The notes below the pieces were generated by a model. That model searched no databases. It was not told the origin of the DNA and saw only the letters and a program-made list of their open reading frames with translations. A program made the translations under genes and the position numbers. A stretch of DNA of 64,000 nucleotides, taken from NCBI RefSeq assembly GCF_001422405.1, contig NZ_LMMV01000001.1, forward strand, positions 1,259,817 to 1,323,816, given 5' to 3'. Below are positions 41,354 to 51,442 of the stretch, one piece after another. Position 1 is the first letter of the stretch, and each line of letters begins with the position of its first letter. The stretch is from Pseudorhodoferax sp. Leaf267. Its GTDB lineage: Bacteria > Pseudomonadota > Gammaproteobacteria > Burkholderiales > Burkholderiaceae_C.

Positions 41354-42043
41354 GTGCAAGCCATCGGCCGGCAGCCCGAATGGGCGCCGGATAGCGCCCT
41401 CGCCCGCGAAGAGCGCCATCGACCGGAGCCGCCTAGCGACCGGAGCCGCCTAGTGCAGGACCACGCAGCCATCGTCATCGCCCAAATCGAGACTAGCATG
41501 AGCGCCGACGTGCCGCGCTTCATCAAAGATGAGTTCGACGCCTTCCTCGAGTGGGCCACTCAGGCGCATGGCCTCCTGAAGCTGCGATGCGCCAGATGCG
41601 GCCACTGCAATCTGCTGGCGTTCAATTGCAAGCGGCGTCGGTTCTGCCCGTCATGTGGCGCGCAGCGTATGCTGCAGTACGCGGCGTATCTGGTGGTCCA
41701 CATCATCCTGTCGGTCTTGCCGCTGGCGACCCCGCTCCGCGTGCTTCGGGCTGCGCAGCCCAAGCTGATCACACCGGTGCTGCAGGTGCAGCAACGCGTG
41801 CCCAGGCGTCATCTGCTAGATGCTGCTGGGCTCAAGGCCGAAGAAGGCCGCGGCGGCGGCGTCACGCTAATCCAGCATTCTGGTTCCGCCGCCAACCTCA
41901 ACATACCACTTCACTGCCTCGTGCTGGACGGCGTGTACCGATGCGGCGTCGATGGCGCGCCCAGCTTCATTGAGGCGAGTCCTGGCAAGGAATTCTCGGG
42001 CGATCTCCGTAAAATCGCGGGTACCTCGGGCAGGGATACATGA
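41354..42043 (+). pseudogene. IS91-family transposase remnant
   Basis: After about 50 residues of no family value the frame reads FIKDEFDAFLEWATQAHGLLKLRCARCGHCNLLAFNCKRRRFCPSCGAQRM, the zinc-binding N-terminus of IS91/ISCR-type rolling-circle transposases. AAQPKLITPVLQVQQRV, then VTLIQHSGSAANLNIPLHCLVLDGVYRCG, follow. The stretch between the zinc finger and AAQPK is shortened (the usual LPIPLRLLLAAQ run is altered), and the protein ends early at SGRDT without the HUH/Y2 part. It is therefore a broken element. It lies directly before the large phospholipase-like gene, and other IS91 pieces lie after that gene. Confidence 0.78.
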
Positions 42044-42052
42044 GGCAAGCCA

Positions 42053-45000
42053 ATGGTGTCAAATCTCGTCGTGGTCGTTGCATTGCTTATCGGAACCTGC
42101 GGACTAGTGCCGTCGGCGGCCGCCTTCGGCGTAGGCACTCACCAGCACATCGGGCGGTCGATCCTCGGCAAGCTCGATGCAAAGGGTTGCACGATCGCAG
42201 TGGAAGTCAAGAACGCACCGCCATTCCTTGCGCGGCTCAATGGGCGAGCGTGCAGGGCGATCGGTGGCAAGCGAGAAGCCTTCCTCGCCGGGACTGTCGG
42301 GCCCGACGCTTTTCCCGACTTGATCGTCGGCCAGATGACAACTCACCCTGGCGTCGCCAGTGGATGGCAGGCCGACGACTGGCTGCGGCACTTGCTGGCG
42401 AAAGCCACATCGGACGAAGAGATCGCATTCGCATACGGCTACGTCGTTCACGCCGGCACCGACATATTTGCCCACAGCTACGTCAACCATTATGCGGGAG
42501 ACATTTTCGAGCTCTCGAAGGGCGGCACGATCGCCGAGGCGCGCCACTTCGCGCTGGAGAAGTTCATCGACGTGATGCTGCTCCGCCACGACGGATTCAA
42601 TGACTTCGCCTTGGCGGCAGGCGAACCGGAACCGCACACGAGACAGTTGACGGTTCGCCTGGAAGGCTCTCCGCCGGCGGAGTGGCTTGCCAGGGTTCTG
42701 ATTCTTGATCCGGAAGCGAGTGCCCAGTACGAGCGCATTCCGGCTGCCGCACACCTCGTCGGCATGCGGCTGGCGACGGTGGCGATCGCCAGCGTCGGCT
42801 CCGAATACAGAAAGCTGAGAGCCCGTCTGCTCGAACAGGGCTCCCAGATCGCCGCGGAGATGCTGCTTGCGCAGGCAGGCATCTTGGGTGCCGAGGCTGC
42901 ACTCGTGGGAGCCAGAGAGCATTCCAACGACATGGCCGCCAAGTGGAAGGCTGCAAAGGAGTTTTTCGCTCAGAGAGGAGCTGACGTCGCGAGCGCCAGG
43001 GAGAAGGTGGAGAAGCTAGAAAAAGACCTTCAGGAAATAAGTGCACGGATCGAAAAGCTGGAGAACGACTTCTCGCCGACCCAGCTGGCGATCTATGAGG
43101 CCCGAGGTGGCTTAGATGCGCTGGAGCAAGCCGTCAAATGGGCGCAGGACACTGCCGACCGCGAGTGCAAACCTGAACGCGTTTGTACCCAGGAAACTCA
43201 ATCGTTAGGCTGTGGCTTGGGGATGATCGCTCTCTGCCTGCCTCAAGAGGTCTGCCGCGAGGTTGTTCGCGCCGGATGCGATATCGCCAAGTGGACCTTG
43301 CAGCAAGAGCTGGACAAACTGAACGCTGCCAAAAGCGGCGTTGATGAGGCCCAGAAAGCGTTAGACCAGTTAAACACGCAGTTTTCAGCGGCCCGTGCGC
43401 GGGAGGCTTCGCTGAAAGCTTTGAAAGGCACTGCCGACTTTCAGCTCGTGGTGAACCAAACGGCTATGGACGCGGCCGAGACCTTGGCGCGCGAACACGA
43501 GCGCTTCTACGCCGATGCGGCCAAAAAGCTCACACGGGCCGAGGAGGAATTTGACGCGGCGAAAGACCGTATGGGGCTGGCAAAGGCACTCCAGACTGCC
43601 GTGACACCGGTGGTCGACCGCCTCGATCTGATCAATCTATATCTGCTCGACTGGGAGGCGGGCGCCAAGCGCGCAGCAACGGAATACATCGAAGCAAGCT
43701 GGAGCGCCTCGCGCGCGGTGGCCGCGGGCGATGATGGTAGCCAGCCATACAAGCGCTGGCTCGATTGCTCGTACCGACGTTTCCTTGGCGTGCCGGGTGG
43801 ACTTGTCGACCTCGAATGTCATGTCAGCGACGAGATCGAGAAGGCCAACAAGAAGCTGAAGGAGGCCATCGAAAGCCTGCCGCCAGAGCTTCAATGGCTA
43901 ATCAATCCGATCGGCGAGCTGTCACAGATGCTGCAGGAGAAGCTGCGGCCCGAGCTCCAGAACGCCGTCGCCGCAGCCGCCGATGCGGTCGCGGGAGAAC
44001 CGACGGGCCGGTTCCTCCAGATGCTCTCTGGCTATGCCAGGGTGGATGAAGGGTTGCTGACCAGCACCTTCGATGACCTCAACGCCGATGCACTGCGAAT
44101 CCTACGCCTGCCGAATATTGTTGCCATGGTCTACGAAGACCTGGGCACGAGCTTCAGGCTGTCGACCTTCGGCGGCCTCAAGCCAGATGCGGAGAATCTC
44201 TTGGCGCAGCAGATAGCTGCTGCAATGAGCGCAAAGCCACCGTTGAATGCCATCGGCGCTCAACTCGGGCACTTCAACCCGGTACTTCCGTTTCCGCCGC
44301 TGCCTGGCGTGAAGCCGCCGATTAAGCCAGGGCTGGGGCCTTGGAAGATCGGCAGCGACGCTAACGTGGGAACGCCGCAGGGCAGAACGACTCTGTTCAG
44401 CCGCTACCTGGCTTTCGACCGGTTCAAGGCCTACCGCAATGCCGACACGCTGTCGACATTGGCGCTACTTGAGCCCGAAGAGCTCAACCGCCTCGTGCGC
44501 CATCTCGCGCCCGAGTTCAAGAGCGAGCTATACAACGAATTCGCGACGCCGCTTTACGACGAGCGAGTACCGCGGCCGTTCACGCTGCTGCTGGACTCAG
44601 TCCGCTCGTTGGACGGCAATCATCAGTGGCAGTCCTTTGGGCTTCCCTACCCTCGACGGACGCAGCCGGCGGAACCGGTGGATTCTGAGCTGAGGCGCTT
44701 CGGCTATGGCGTGCACGACCATCCTGAGAAAGGTCTTCGCTTGTTTGCGGATCCGGTGGCTCGCCAGGCAGTGTTTCGCAGGCTGTTCGACGGCCCGATC
44801 GAGGGATCGCTGCTCGGACACCCCGCAATGACGCCGGCAGTCTACAGATTCGTCGCTTGCCCATCCAACCCGTTCCCTACGGCGACCACCGACGATGGCT
44901 TGCCCGCGGATGGCGACGACGGGTGCAAGGCCTGGGCAATGCAGGGGAACCTGCCGCAGGTTCACCCGGAAACGCCCAACATGGCACCAAAGACGTTCAC

Positions 45001-45079
45001 CCAGATCAAGAAGACGCCGACTTCTGACTTTCAGAAGTTCATGGACGCAGTGAAGGCAGCGGGGGAGCTCGACAAATAG
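42053..45079 (+). CDS. Large secreted zinc-dependent phospholipase C-like protein
   Basis: The 1,008-residue protein starts with a signal peptide (MVSNLVVVVALLIGTCG, cleavage after SAAA near residue 24). Residues 25-160 match the zinc-dependent phospholipase C fold: GTHQHIGRSIL, FLAGTVGPDAFPDL, TTHPGVASG, then AYGYVVHAGTDIFAHSYVNHYAGD with the HxxxD...H metal ligands. Residues 280-560 are coiled coils, broken near residues 375-420 by a Cys-rich loop (CKPERVC, CGLGMIALC, VCREV, AGC) that could form disulfides. The C-terminal 400 residues are unrecognised. A single enzyme of this family is normally 250-400 residues, so the rest is an extension of unknown role. The gene is less GC-rich than its surroundings and flanked by IS91 remnants, which suggests transfer. 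Confidence 0.65.
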   Translation: MVSNLVVVVALLIGTCGLVPSAAAFGVGTHQHIGRSILGKLDAKGCTIAVEVKNAPPFLARLNGRACRAIGGKREAFLAGTVGPDAFPDLIVGQMTTHPGVASGWQADDWLRHLLAKATSDEEIAFAYGYVVHAGTDIFAHSYVNHYAGDIFELSKGGTIAEARHFALEKFIDVMLLRHDGFNDFALAAGEPEPHTRQLTVRLEGSPPAEWLARVLILDPEASAQYERIPAAAHLVGMRLATVAIASVGSEYRKLRARLLEQGSQIAAEMLLAQAGILGAEAALVGAREHSNDMAAKWKAAKEFFAQRGADVASAREKVEKLEKDLQEISARIEKLENDFSPTQLAIYEARGGLDALEQAVKWAQDTADRECKPERVCTQETQSLGCGLGMIALCLPQEVCREVVRAGCDIAKWTLQQELDKLNAAKSGVDEAQKALDQLNTQFSAARAREASLKALKGTADFQLVVNQTAMDAAETLAREHERFYADAAKKLTRAEEEFDAAKDRMGLAKALQTAVTPVVDRLDLINLYLLDWEAGAKRAATEYIEASWSASRAVAAGDDGSQPYKRWLDCSYRRFLGVPGGLVDLECHVSDEIEKANKKLKEAIESLPPELQWLINPIGELSQMLQEKLRPELQNAVAAAADAVAGEPTGRFLQMLSGYARVDEGLLTSTFDDLNADALRILRLPNIVAMVYEDLGTSFRLSTFGGLKPDAENLLAQQIAAAMSAKPPLNAIGAQLGHFNPVLPFPPLPGVKPPIKPGLGPWKIGSDANVGTPQGRTTLFSRYLAFDRFKAYRNADTLSTLALLEPEELNRLVRHLAPEFKSELYNEFATPLYDERVPRPFTLLLDSVRSLDGNHQWQSFGLPYPRRTQPAEPVDSELRRFGYGVHDHPEKGLRLFADPVARQAVFRRLFDGPIEGSLLGHPAMTPAVYRFVACPSNPFPTATTDDGLPADGDDGCKAWAMQGNLPQVHPETPNMAPKTFTQIKKTPTSDFQKFMDAVKAAGELDK

Positions 45080-45294
45080 CGCGGATCGCTGTCAGGGCTC
45101 GACCTTCGCTCCAGGAGGCAGCGGGGCAGTGCGACCGGTACCAACGGCTTGACAATCATCGCAGGCAGTCCTTCCACCATCGTCTTCGCGGCCACCAAGG
45201 GCGGCACGCCACGGACCACGCTGTATCTCCTGGTGCAGCAACACGCCGCCAGCTTCATCTCCCACTCCGAGGCGACCACCGGCTGTGACTGCCG

Positions 45295-45425
45295 CGATTC
45301 ATCGATGACGAGTTCAACGCCTTACTTGAGTGCGGTATCCTGCCGCCCGGGTTTCTGAGGTTGCAGTGGGAATGCGGTTGACAAGCTGCTGGCGTCCAAC
45401 TGCATGCGAAGCGATTGCGATCGAC
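45295..45425 (+). pseudogene. Second IS91-type transposase fragment
   Basis: The frame reads RFIDDEFNALLECGILPPGFLRL, then a TGA near 45377. In the shifted frame it continues DKLLASNCMRSDC, matching the zinc-finger start of the same transposase family as the remnant at 41354 (FIKDEFDAFLE). A 2-base loss at the His codon explains the shift. Only about 45 residues survive. Confidence 0.6.
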
Positions 45426-45712
45426 GTTCACCCGCCGACTGGGGCGTCGGACAGGCGTGCACAGACACCCGCTGCGCGCAATTGGATCGCGTGGTGACAG
45501 CATCGTGATTGCTCTGCGCTTCCAGATTGCTGACCGTCGCGAAGGACAGGAACTGGCCGGGAGCGGGTTTACGCGGTCGGCAGCTTTGCGCCCGTGGACT
45601 AAACCGCTCGCGCGGTAGGCGCTCCGCGCGACGCCTGGGCGCTTGATTCCCGCGTTGCTGCCACCGTCGATGTCGAGGCAATCCCGCCTCGTTCAACGAC
45701 GGAGCTGCAACC

Positions 45713-46793
45713 ATGGACACGATCAACCCGACGGTCACGCCACTGCGTCAGCGCATGCTCGAAGACATGCGCATACGCAAACTGGATCTACGCACGCAGG
45801 TACCCACCAGGTCTCCTACAACTCTTGCAGGAACAGTCAATGCCCCAAGGGCCAGAGCGCAGCAGCGCAGTGCTGGCTCGATGCCCGTCAGGCCGATCTG
45901 CTGCCGGTGGAGTATTACCACGTGGTGTTCGCACTGCCGGCATCCGCGGCGGGCATCGCGTACCAGAACAAGGCGGTGCTCTATGGCCCGCTGTTCGATC
46001 TGGCCGCCGAGGTGCTGCTGACCATCGCCGCCGATCCGAAGCACCTGGGCGCCAGGATCGGCGCCACGCTGGTGCTGCACACCTGGGGCTCGGCGCTGAC
46101 GCACCATCCGCACGTGCACGGCCTCGTGCCCGGCGGTGGGCTGGCACCCGATGGAAGAACCTGGGTAGCGTGCCGACCGGGCTTCTTTCTGCCGGTGCGG
46201 GTGCTGCGCGCCTGTTCGAAGGCGCTTCCTTCAAGAGCTGTGGCGGCTGCACGCGGGCGGCAAGCTGCATTTCTTCGGCGAGCAGGTCGCCCTCTCCGAC
46301 GCACCGGCCTTCAAGCGCTGGCTGGCACTGCTGCGCCGGGTCGAGCGGGTGGTCTGCGCCAAGCGTCCCTTCGCTGGGGGCAGTCCGTGCTGGCCTACCT
46401 GTCGCGCTACACCCATCTGGTGGCGATCTCCAACAACCGGCTGCTGGCGATGGACGAGCGCGGCGTGACGTTCTGCTGGAAGGACTAGCGCGCCAAAGCA
46501 GCACGCGTCAGAAAGCCATGACGCTGGAGCTGACGGAGTTCATGCGCCGCTTCTCGCTGCACATGCTGCCCCCCGGCTTGCATCGCATCCGGCACTACGG
46601 CCTGCGGGCCAACGGCTGCTGCAGAGCCTGCCTGGCGTTGGCGCGCGAACTGTTGCAGGTCGTGCCAGAGCCGGCCGGGCTGGACAGCGACGCTGCCGCA
46701 TCGGCCCAGCAGCAGACCGCCACCTTCGTCTGCCAGCAATGCGGCAAGCCGCCAGTTCCGGCGCATTTCTGCACCCGCGAAATGTCAGACTAG
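45713..46793 (+). pseudogene. IS91-family transposase with an upstream integrase fragment, inactivated
   Basis: It starts with MDTINPTVTPLRQRMLEDMRIRKLDLRTQ, the N-terminus of the small tyrosine integrase that precedes IS91-type transposases. After about 30 codons it joins a Y2 transposase: SYNSCRNSQCPKGQ, DLLPVEYYHVVFALP, LHTWGSALTHHPHVHGLVPGGGL, then after a frameshift near 46210 GGKLHFFGEQVALSDAPAFKRW, GQSVLAYLSRYTHLVAISNNRLL and a TAG at 46486-46488. The open frame goes on past it as AMTLELTEFMRRFSLHMLPPG and a CQQCG zinc motif. Internal deletion, frameshift and stop show it is dead. Confidence 0.75.
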
Positions 46794-47272
46794 CCGGCGC
46801 ACGTCTGCGACTGCAGCAACGACGGCCAGGGAGGATGGTCCGACTCTGAGCCAACATGGTTGGCCAAGGACGTGTCGATGATCACGCACGACTGAGTCCA
46901 TCCATTGCCTTCGCATGTCTCAAGCCAGGCGACGACACGCGCCCAAGGCTTAAAGCGAAACGGGCCCAAAAGAAAAGCAGCGAAGATCTCGCCGTGCCCG
47001 ACTCTCTCTGCACGCACGATCCAGCGTTTTGATGTCATGGTTTTGTCTCGGTTTGTGCGCATCGATTGCGTCGCTTTTTGTCTGGATCACGACCAATCCA
47101 TCTCTACGTTCTTTCGGTGTGCCCAAGATCACGCGGCCCCTGCCGCCGACCCCGCTTTAGACAGGCACACCGGGTCCATTTTTCAAAAGGTGATGGAATG
47201 TGCAGGCCGCCTCCATGACCTTTGTTTTTGCTGCGTCGACATGGGACTTATTGAGCCCCATAGCGACGACTC
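46794..47272 (+). other. Intergenic region between IS91 remnant and PEP-CTERM gene
   Basis: About 480 bases. A minus-strand frame (46790-47062) of 90 residues is open but has no family features or clear ribosome binding site. Nothing else is recognised. Confidence 0.35.
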
Positions 47273-47840
47273 TCAGCCCTGGGTACGACGACGGGCTACC
47301 GCAGCAAGACCAGCAAGTCCTAAGCCGATCAATACCAGCGAGCCAGGCTCAGGCACAAGGGTCGGTGTGCCAATGCCGTACAGCAAGGCATGGGACAGTT
47401 GTTGTTGTCCCGAGATCGACCAGGTTCCGGTAAACGTGTTGTCCGCAAGCTCAAATACTGCCCAATCCGGGTTGAGCTGACCTTCGCCCGACTTGAAGCC
47501 TATGGCGATTCGGTCGTAGGTGGAGTACGCAAGCGCGTTGATCGTGAAAGTCCCGCTCAGCCCGGAGGTCAAACTAGGCGAACCCGTAAGCCAGCCGTTG
47601 TGGGCCCCGCCGTTGTTGTCCGAGCCGTCCACAAAGATCCAACCCGGATTGGCCTGCTGAAAGGCGTCGTTGTTGCCGTTGATGTTGCCGGCGCCGGCCG
47701 CCAAGCAAGAGACGACGGAGTTGGCCGTCACGGAGAAGTCGCGCGCGCCGAGCGCGCAAGCGTCCGACGTGACGACATTGGCGTGCGAGGTGCCCAAAGT
47801 TGCCACTAGAAGCACTGAATACAAAAGATTCGCTTTCATC
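47273..47840 (-). CDS. Secreted PEP-CTERM protein
   Basis: The 188-residue protein has a signal peptide (MKANLLYSVLLVATLGTSHA), an extracellular beta-rich region with ARDFSVTANSVVSCLAAGAGNINGNN and TYDRIAIGFKSGEGQLNPDWAVFEL, and a C-terminal sorting signal: VPEPGSLVLIGLGLAGLAAVARRR. The PEP box, helix and basic tail are the substrate pattern of exosortase/EpsH systems. The start is preceded on the minus strand by AAAAGGAGACACG. PEP-CTERM proteins are typical of exopolysaccharide-making betaproteobacteria. No exosortase lies in the window. It sits among IS remnants, so it may be cargo or host DNA. Confidence 0.82.
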
Positions 47841-48163
47841 GTGTCTCCTTTTCTTGGAACAATCTCCAAGTTGGCGCGAAATGCATAACGTATGCCATCC
47901 GTACAACACGTTGAATACGTTGTGCAATTCTGTAGGAGTTATCTGACGGTGTCAGATTGGTCGACAGGACATAGAAGGGATTGATGGACGTACACGCGAC
48001 GCGGTCGGCGCCTCGATGGATCGGCATCCGCACCCAGAAGATTCGCCGGCCCGAGATCCGACCCAAGGCTCAAGATTGCCGTAATAGTCCGACGAGGGCC
48101 ATCCTTGCCTGACCGCGGAAGGGCAGCAAGCATCGGCCCCTGATCGCAGACCCGCTTGGAGGT
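47841..48163 (+). other. Intergenic region, nothing recognised
   Basis: About 320 bases with the upstream region of the PEP-CTERM gene (an AT-richer part near 47880-47945 may be its promoter). No gene is supported. Confidence 0.3.
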
Positions 48164-48550
48164 GTGCGCTTACCGGAGATGGTGCACACCATGAAGAGTG
48201 AGTCGCAGCTCTGCAAGGCCAGTCGCAGGCAGCACGACCTAGCCTTCAAGCGGGACGCCGTACAGCAGTGCCTGGAGCCGGGCGCGTCGGTGTCGGCCAT
48301 CGCGCTGCGAAGCGGCGTCAACGCCAACATGCTGTTCAAGTGGCGCCGGGACCGTCTGCGCCACTCCAGCCGCCTGCAACCCGCCCTCCTGCCGCCGATC
48401 CAGGTAGCCCCAGAGGTTGAGGCCCAGGCACACGCTGCGTCGCCGGCCGTTGCCCCGCTGCCGAGGCCGCCAGCGCGCAGCGGCGTCATCGAACTGGAGA
48501 TTGCCGGGGCGCAGCTGCGCCTGCGCGGCCCCGTGGACGAGGACAGCTGA
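48164..48550 (+). pseudogene. IS66-type TnpA fragment
   Basis: The frame includes RRQHDLAFKRDAVQQCLEPGASVSAIALRSGVNANMLFKWRRDRLR, the helix-turn-helix of IS66-family TnpA/OrfA proteins, followed by a Pro-rich stretch and IELEIAGAQLRLRG, which is also typical of TnpA. The protein may be complete (about 120 residues), but no TnpB or transposase gene follows; downstream of 48550 the sequence is unrelated. The element is therefore a remnant. Confidence 0.7.
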
Positions 48551-48699
48551 TGGCTCTAGGCGCGACATCACGCTGCCGACCCACATGCGGGTACTTGAAG
48601 ACGCGAGCGACAAGATGAAAAGGCCTTCCACCGGAAAGAGGACCGCAGCTCAGCCTGCTACAACCTAGGTGATTCAATTGGGCACTGTCCGAACAAGCG

Positions 48700-50031
48700 T
48701 CAGCCCCCAGACTTCCTGGTCAGAAACGCAAAGGTCCATGTTGCGACCAGCAGGACGGCACCCAGGAAGACCATGACTGCTGGGAGGCCCCATGCGGCAG
48801 CGATCGGGCTGGTCAACGACTGCACAACGGCCGCACCGGCGAAGAATGAAAGATTGATGGCCGCCAAGGCTTTGCCAGCATGCTCCGGTGACACCACCGC
48901 GCGGCCCATCGCGAACAGCAGCGGCTGCACGGCAATGGCAGCGCCGAACAGCAAGAACGCCGAGACGTCTACACCCACTGGCAGCACGGCGCCGCCAAGC
49001 CATTGCGACATCCAGCCGCCTGGCCGCGCCGACGCGACGACGAACAGCACCAAGGCGGCGACCAGGTGGCCGACGACCAGCAGCTTCCGGCGGCTGCCGC
49101 TGCGGCGATCCACGATGCCGTAGATCATTGGCCCGACCACCAGGGCGATCGTCAGCGGGAGCAACGCGTTGCCCGCCTCGATTCGCCCGAGGTGCCGCAT
49201 GTCCATGAGCCACGGACCGCCCCACAGGCCGCGCACGGCAATGGCCGCCGCAAAGGACGAGAACGCCAGGACGACGATGCCGCGCAGTTGCGGCGACAGC
49301 CCGATCCGGACCACCTCACGCGCTTCCGACCTGATGGCCCGCCGGGTCATTGCAGGGCCAGGACTTTCGTTCGAAACGAAGAACGTGACCAACGCCGCAA
49401 TGACCACGGCGAAGATGGCCGCGGCCCAGAAGCCAGCGCGCCAGCCATGGTGTTCGATCAGCCAGGCCAGCGGACTGGCGGACAGCAGCATGCCCGTGTT
49501 GCCGACGCCCTGGATCAGGCCGGACCACAGGCCGAACTGCTGGGGCGTCAGCAGCTTGGCGGCCAGCGTCATCGGGCACAGCAGCATGCCGCAGCACCCG
49601 ATACCCAGCACGACCTGGGCCGCCAGAAAGCCGCTGGCGCCGCCGACCGTCGCGGCCAAGACAGCGCCGGCCGTCACGATGGCAAACAGCGTCAGCGATA
49701 CAGTGCGGACGCCGTAGCGGTCGAGCGCGACGCCGACCGGGATCTGGCCGGCTGCGAACGCGATGTGGTACGCGCCAGTCAGGCTGGCGAGACTCGCCGC
49801 AGTCACGCCGATGTCCACGCTGATCACATCGGTCGCTACCGCAGGCAGGGTCCGCAACAGATTCGAGAGCATGTGACCGAGCGCCAGCACCAGCAGGGGA
49901 AAGCCGAACAGCAAGGCCGCGCGATACGTCGCTGGAGGCCGCTGCGCCACGATTGAACCGGCCTTGCTCACGCGATTGCCCTTGTCTCGGTCTAAGTTGT
50001 GCGTCCTCACCGCTTCGGCGATGCGTCGCAC
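48700..50031 (-). CDS. MFS transporter
   Basis: The 443-residue protein has twelve hydrophobic segments. The motif A-like loop ALDRYGVRTVSLTLFAIVT (GxxxDRxGxR type) lies near residues 105-123, a long cytoplasmic loop near residues 218-245 divides the two halves, and a second loop GIVDRRSGSRRKLL lies between helices 8 and 9. The N-terminus up to residue 30 is polar, so the first Met may be an internal one (for example near the KAGSIV region). Substrate specificity cannot be read; the family includes YbfB- and NimT-like carriers. It is not linked to tra genes and is probably cargo or a host gene. Confidence 0.85.
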   Translation of the reverse strand: MRRIAEAVRTHNLDRDKGNRVSKAGSIVAQRPPATYRAALLFGFPLLVLALGHMLSNLLRTLPAVATDVISVDIGVTAASLASLTGAYHIAFAAGQIPVGVALDRYGVRTVSLTLFAIVTAGAVLAATVGGASGFLAAQVVLGIGCCGMLLCPMTLAAKLLTPQQFGLWSGLIQGVGNTGMLLSASPLAWLIEHHGWRAGFWAAAIFAVVIAALVTFFVSNESPGPAMTRRAIRSEAREVVRIGLSPQLRGIVVLAFSSFAAAIAVRGLWGGPWLMDMRHLGRIEAGNALLPLTIALVVGPMIYGIVDRRSGSRRKLLVVGHLVAALVLFVVASARPGGWMSQWLGGAVLPVGVDVSAFLLFGAAIAVQPLLFAMGRAVVSPEHAGKALAAINLSFFAGAAVVQSLTSPIAAAWGLPAVMVFLGAVLLVATWTFAFLTRKSGG

Positions 50032-50313
50032 ACGATTCTAGGAAGGTTCGCGGTATTCAGCCGACGGCGACTGAATGTCTATCCACGATAGATCCGCACG
50101 TTCCGGTGGAGCCAAGACGCGGGTGCGGAGCGCAGCGAGGATGATGATCCCAGCGCTTGACGTTGACCATTGGCTTGGCGCTTGTCCCACAAACACACCT
50201 CCATCTCCTCCGCACAATGACGGCGGGATCACCAAGCGCCCTACCCTGCAGTTGCTCATCGAGGCTCCCGACAGTGGTCCAAGGCCCGAACTTACGCACC
50301 ACCCAAGACTTCG

Positions 50314-50853
50314 ATGGACACCACACGGACGAGTTTGACGCCTCCAAATCAGGAGTTCATCGCTTTCGCTCAGGAAGTGTTTCAGCTGGCGCGAACGGGC
50401 GATGCGCCGACGATCGCGAACCTCCTGCAGAAGGGGCTGCCGCCCAACATGAGCAACCACAAAGGCGACACCCTGTTGATGCTGACCGCCTACCACGGCC
50501 ATGTGGAGGCAACGAGGGCTTTGCTAGAAGCCGGCGCCGCGCCGGATCGGTATAACGACATGGCGCAAACGCCACTGGGTGCGTCAGCGTACAAAGGATA
50601 TTTGGCGATCGTGGAGCTGCTGCTCGCGCACGGCGCCAAGCCAGATTTCGCTCCGCCTGGCGGCAAGACCCCGTTGATGTTCGCGGCCATGTTCAACAGG
50701 GTTGACATCCTGGCCGTGCTGCTGGCCCAGGACTTCAACGTCGATGAAAAAAGCTCCGAGGGCCTTTCAGCGCTGGAACTGGCCCGAAAGATGGGCGCGG
50801 CCGATGCCGTTGCAATTTTGGAGGCCAGGCAAGCGACAGACCGCTTGCAGTAG
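50314..50853 (+). CDS. Ankyrin-repeat protein
   Basis: The 179-residue product has four ankyrin repeats after an N-terminal helix: GDTLLMLTAYHGHVEATRALLEAGAAPD, TPLGASAYKGYLAIVELLLAHGAKPD, KTPLMFAAMFNRVDILAVLLAQDFNVD and a C-terminal partial. These have the standard TPL...A...G......LL..GA.. spacing. Small ankyrin proteins of this size are often encoded near catalase genes in pseudomonads (AnkB type), where they help enzyme stability. Here the catalase is 50 kb away. It has no signal peptide. Function is unknown beyond protein binding. Confidence 0.88.
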   Translation: MDTTRTSLTPPNQEFIAFAQEVFQLARTGDAPTIANLLQKGLPPNMSNHKGDTLLMLTAYHGHVEATRALLEAGAAPDRYNDMAQTPLGASAYKGYLAIVELLLAHGAKPDFAPPGGKTPLMFAAMFNRVDILAVLLAQDFNVDEKSSEGLSALELARKMGAADAVAILEARQATDRLQ

Positions 50854-51158
50854 CGTTGGCGAATGGGAGGCTCGCCTCGATGGCGTCGCTCCAGACCACC
50901 CATGTCGTCTGCTTATGGTTAAAGCCCAGCTTGGCGTTCACCCGACAAGCGACAGACACTTTGCCAAGGCGCCGCGACCGGCTGGATCCAACGCTACGCA
51001 TCGCTTCGTACGCTGAGCAGCAGGCTTGACGAGACGGTGCGGTCTTCGCTGGAGGTCGTTGCGGCGCAGGCCAACTCAGCGTTGCGCCGCTCGTGCCTAC
51101 AGCAGTCCTGGGAACTGGATCGTTGGTGGTCACGCGCTGGATGTCCTGCCGCGCCGGC
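50854..51158 (+). other. Intergenic region, decayed
   Basis: About 305 bases between the ankyrin gene and the response-regulator fragment. No gene is supported; the neighbouring genes are themselves fragments, so this is probably rearranged DNA. Confidence 0.3.
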
Positions 51159-51425
51159 TCAGCCCGACGACGCGGCGGGCAACCAGTGCGCGAGCGTCGA
51201 TGTCAGCGCTTCGAGCGTGAGCGGCTTGGTCAGGTAAGCGTTCATTCCGGCCTCGATGCACTTCGCGGCTTCTGCGGGGCCGGCGCTCGCCGTGAGTGCC
51301 ACGATGGGCACGGTGCCGCCCCGTTCACGCGGCAACCGCCGCACGGCGGCAGTGGCCTCGAACCCGTCCATGACGGGCATCTGGCAGTGCATCAGGACCA
51401 AGTCAAAAGAGCGCGCAGCCAGCCG
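51159..51425 (-). pseudogene. Response-regulator receiver fragment with Asp-to-His at the phosphorylation site
   Basis: The frame ends ...SFDLVLMHCQMPVMDGFEATAAVRRL, then VPIVALTAS, AAKCIEAGMNAYLTKPLTLEALTSTLAHWL. This is the C-terminal two thirds of a receiver domain as at the end of hybrid sensor kinases. The usual phospho-acceptor in LVLMDCQMP is replaced by His (LMHCQMP), so it cannot be phosphorylated there. Upstream, the sequence jumps into an unrelated hydrolase fragment on the other strand near 51430. Fragment and inactivating change together indicate a relic. Confidence 0.65.
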
Positions 51426-51442
51426 CCGAGTCGTATGCGCGC

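Noticed and set aside
46790-47062. 90-codon minus-strand frame next to IS91 remnant
   Set aside because: No family features and no clear start signal; could be a relic but cannot be supported.
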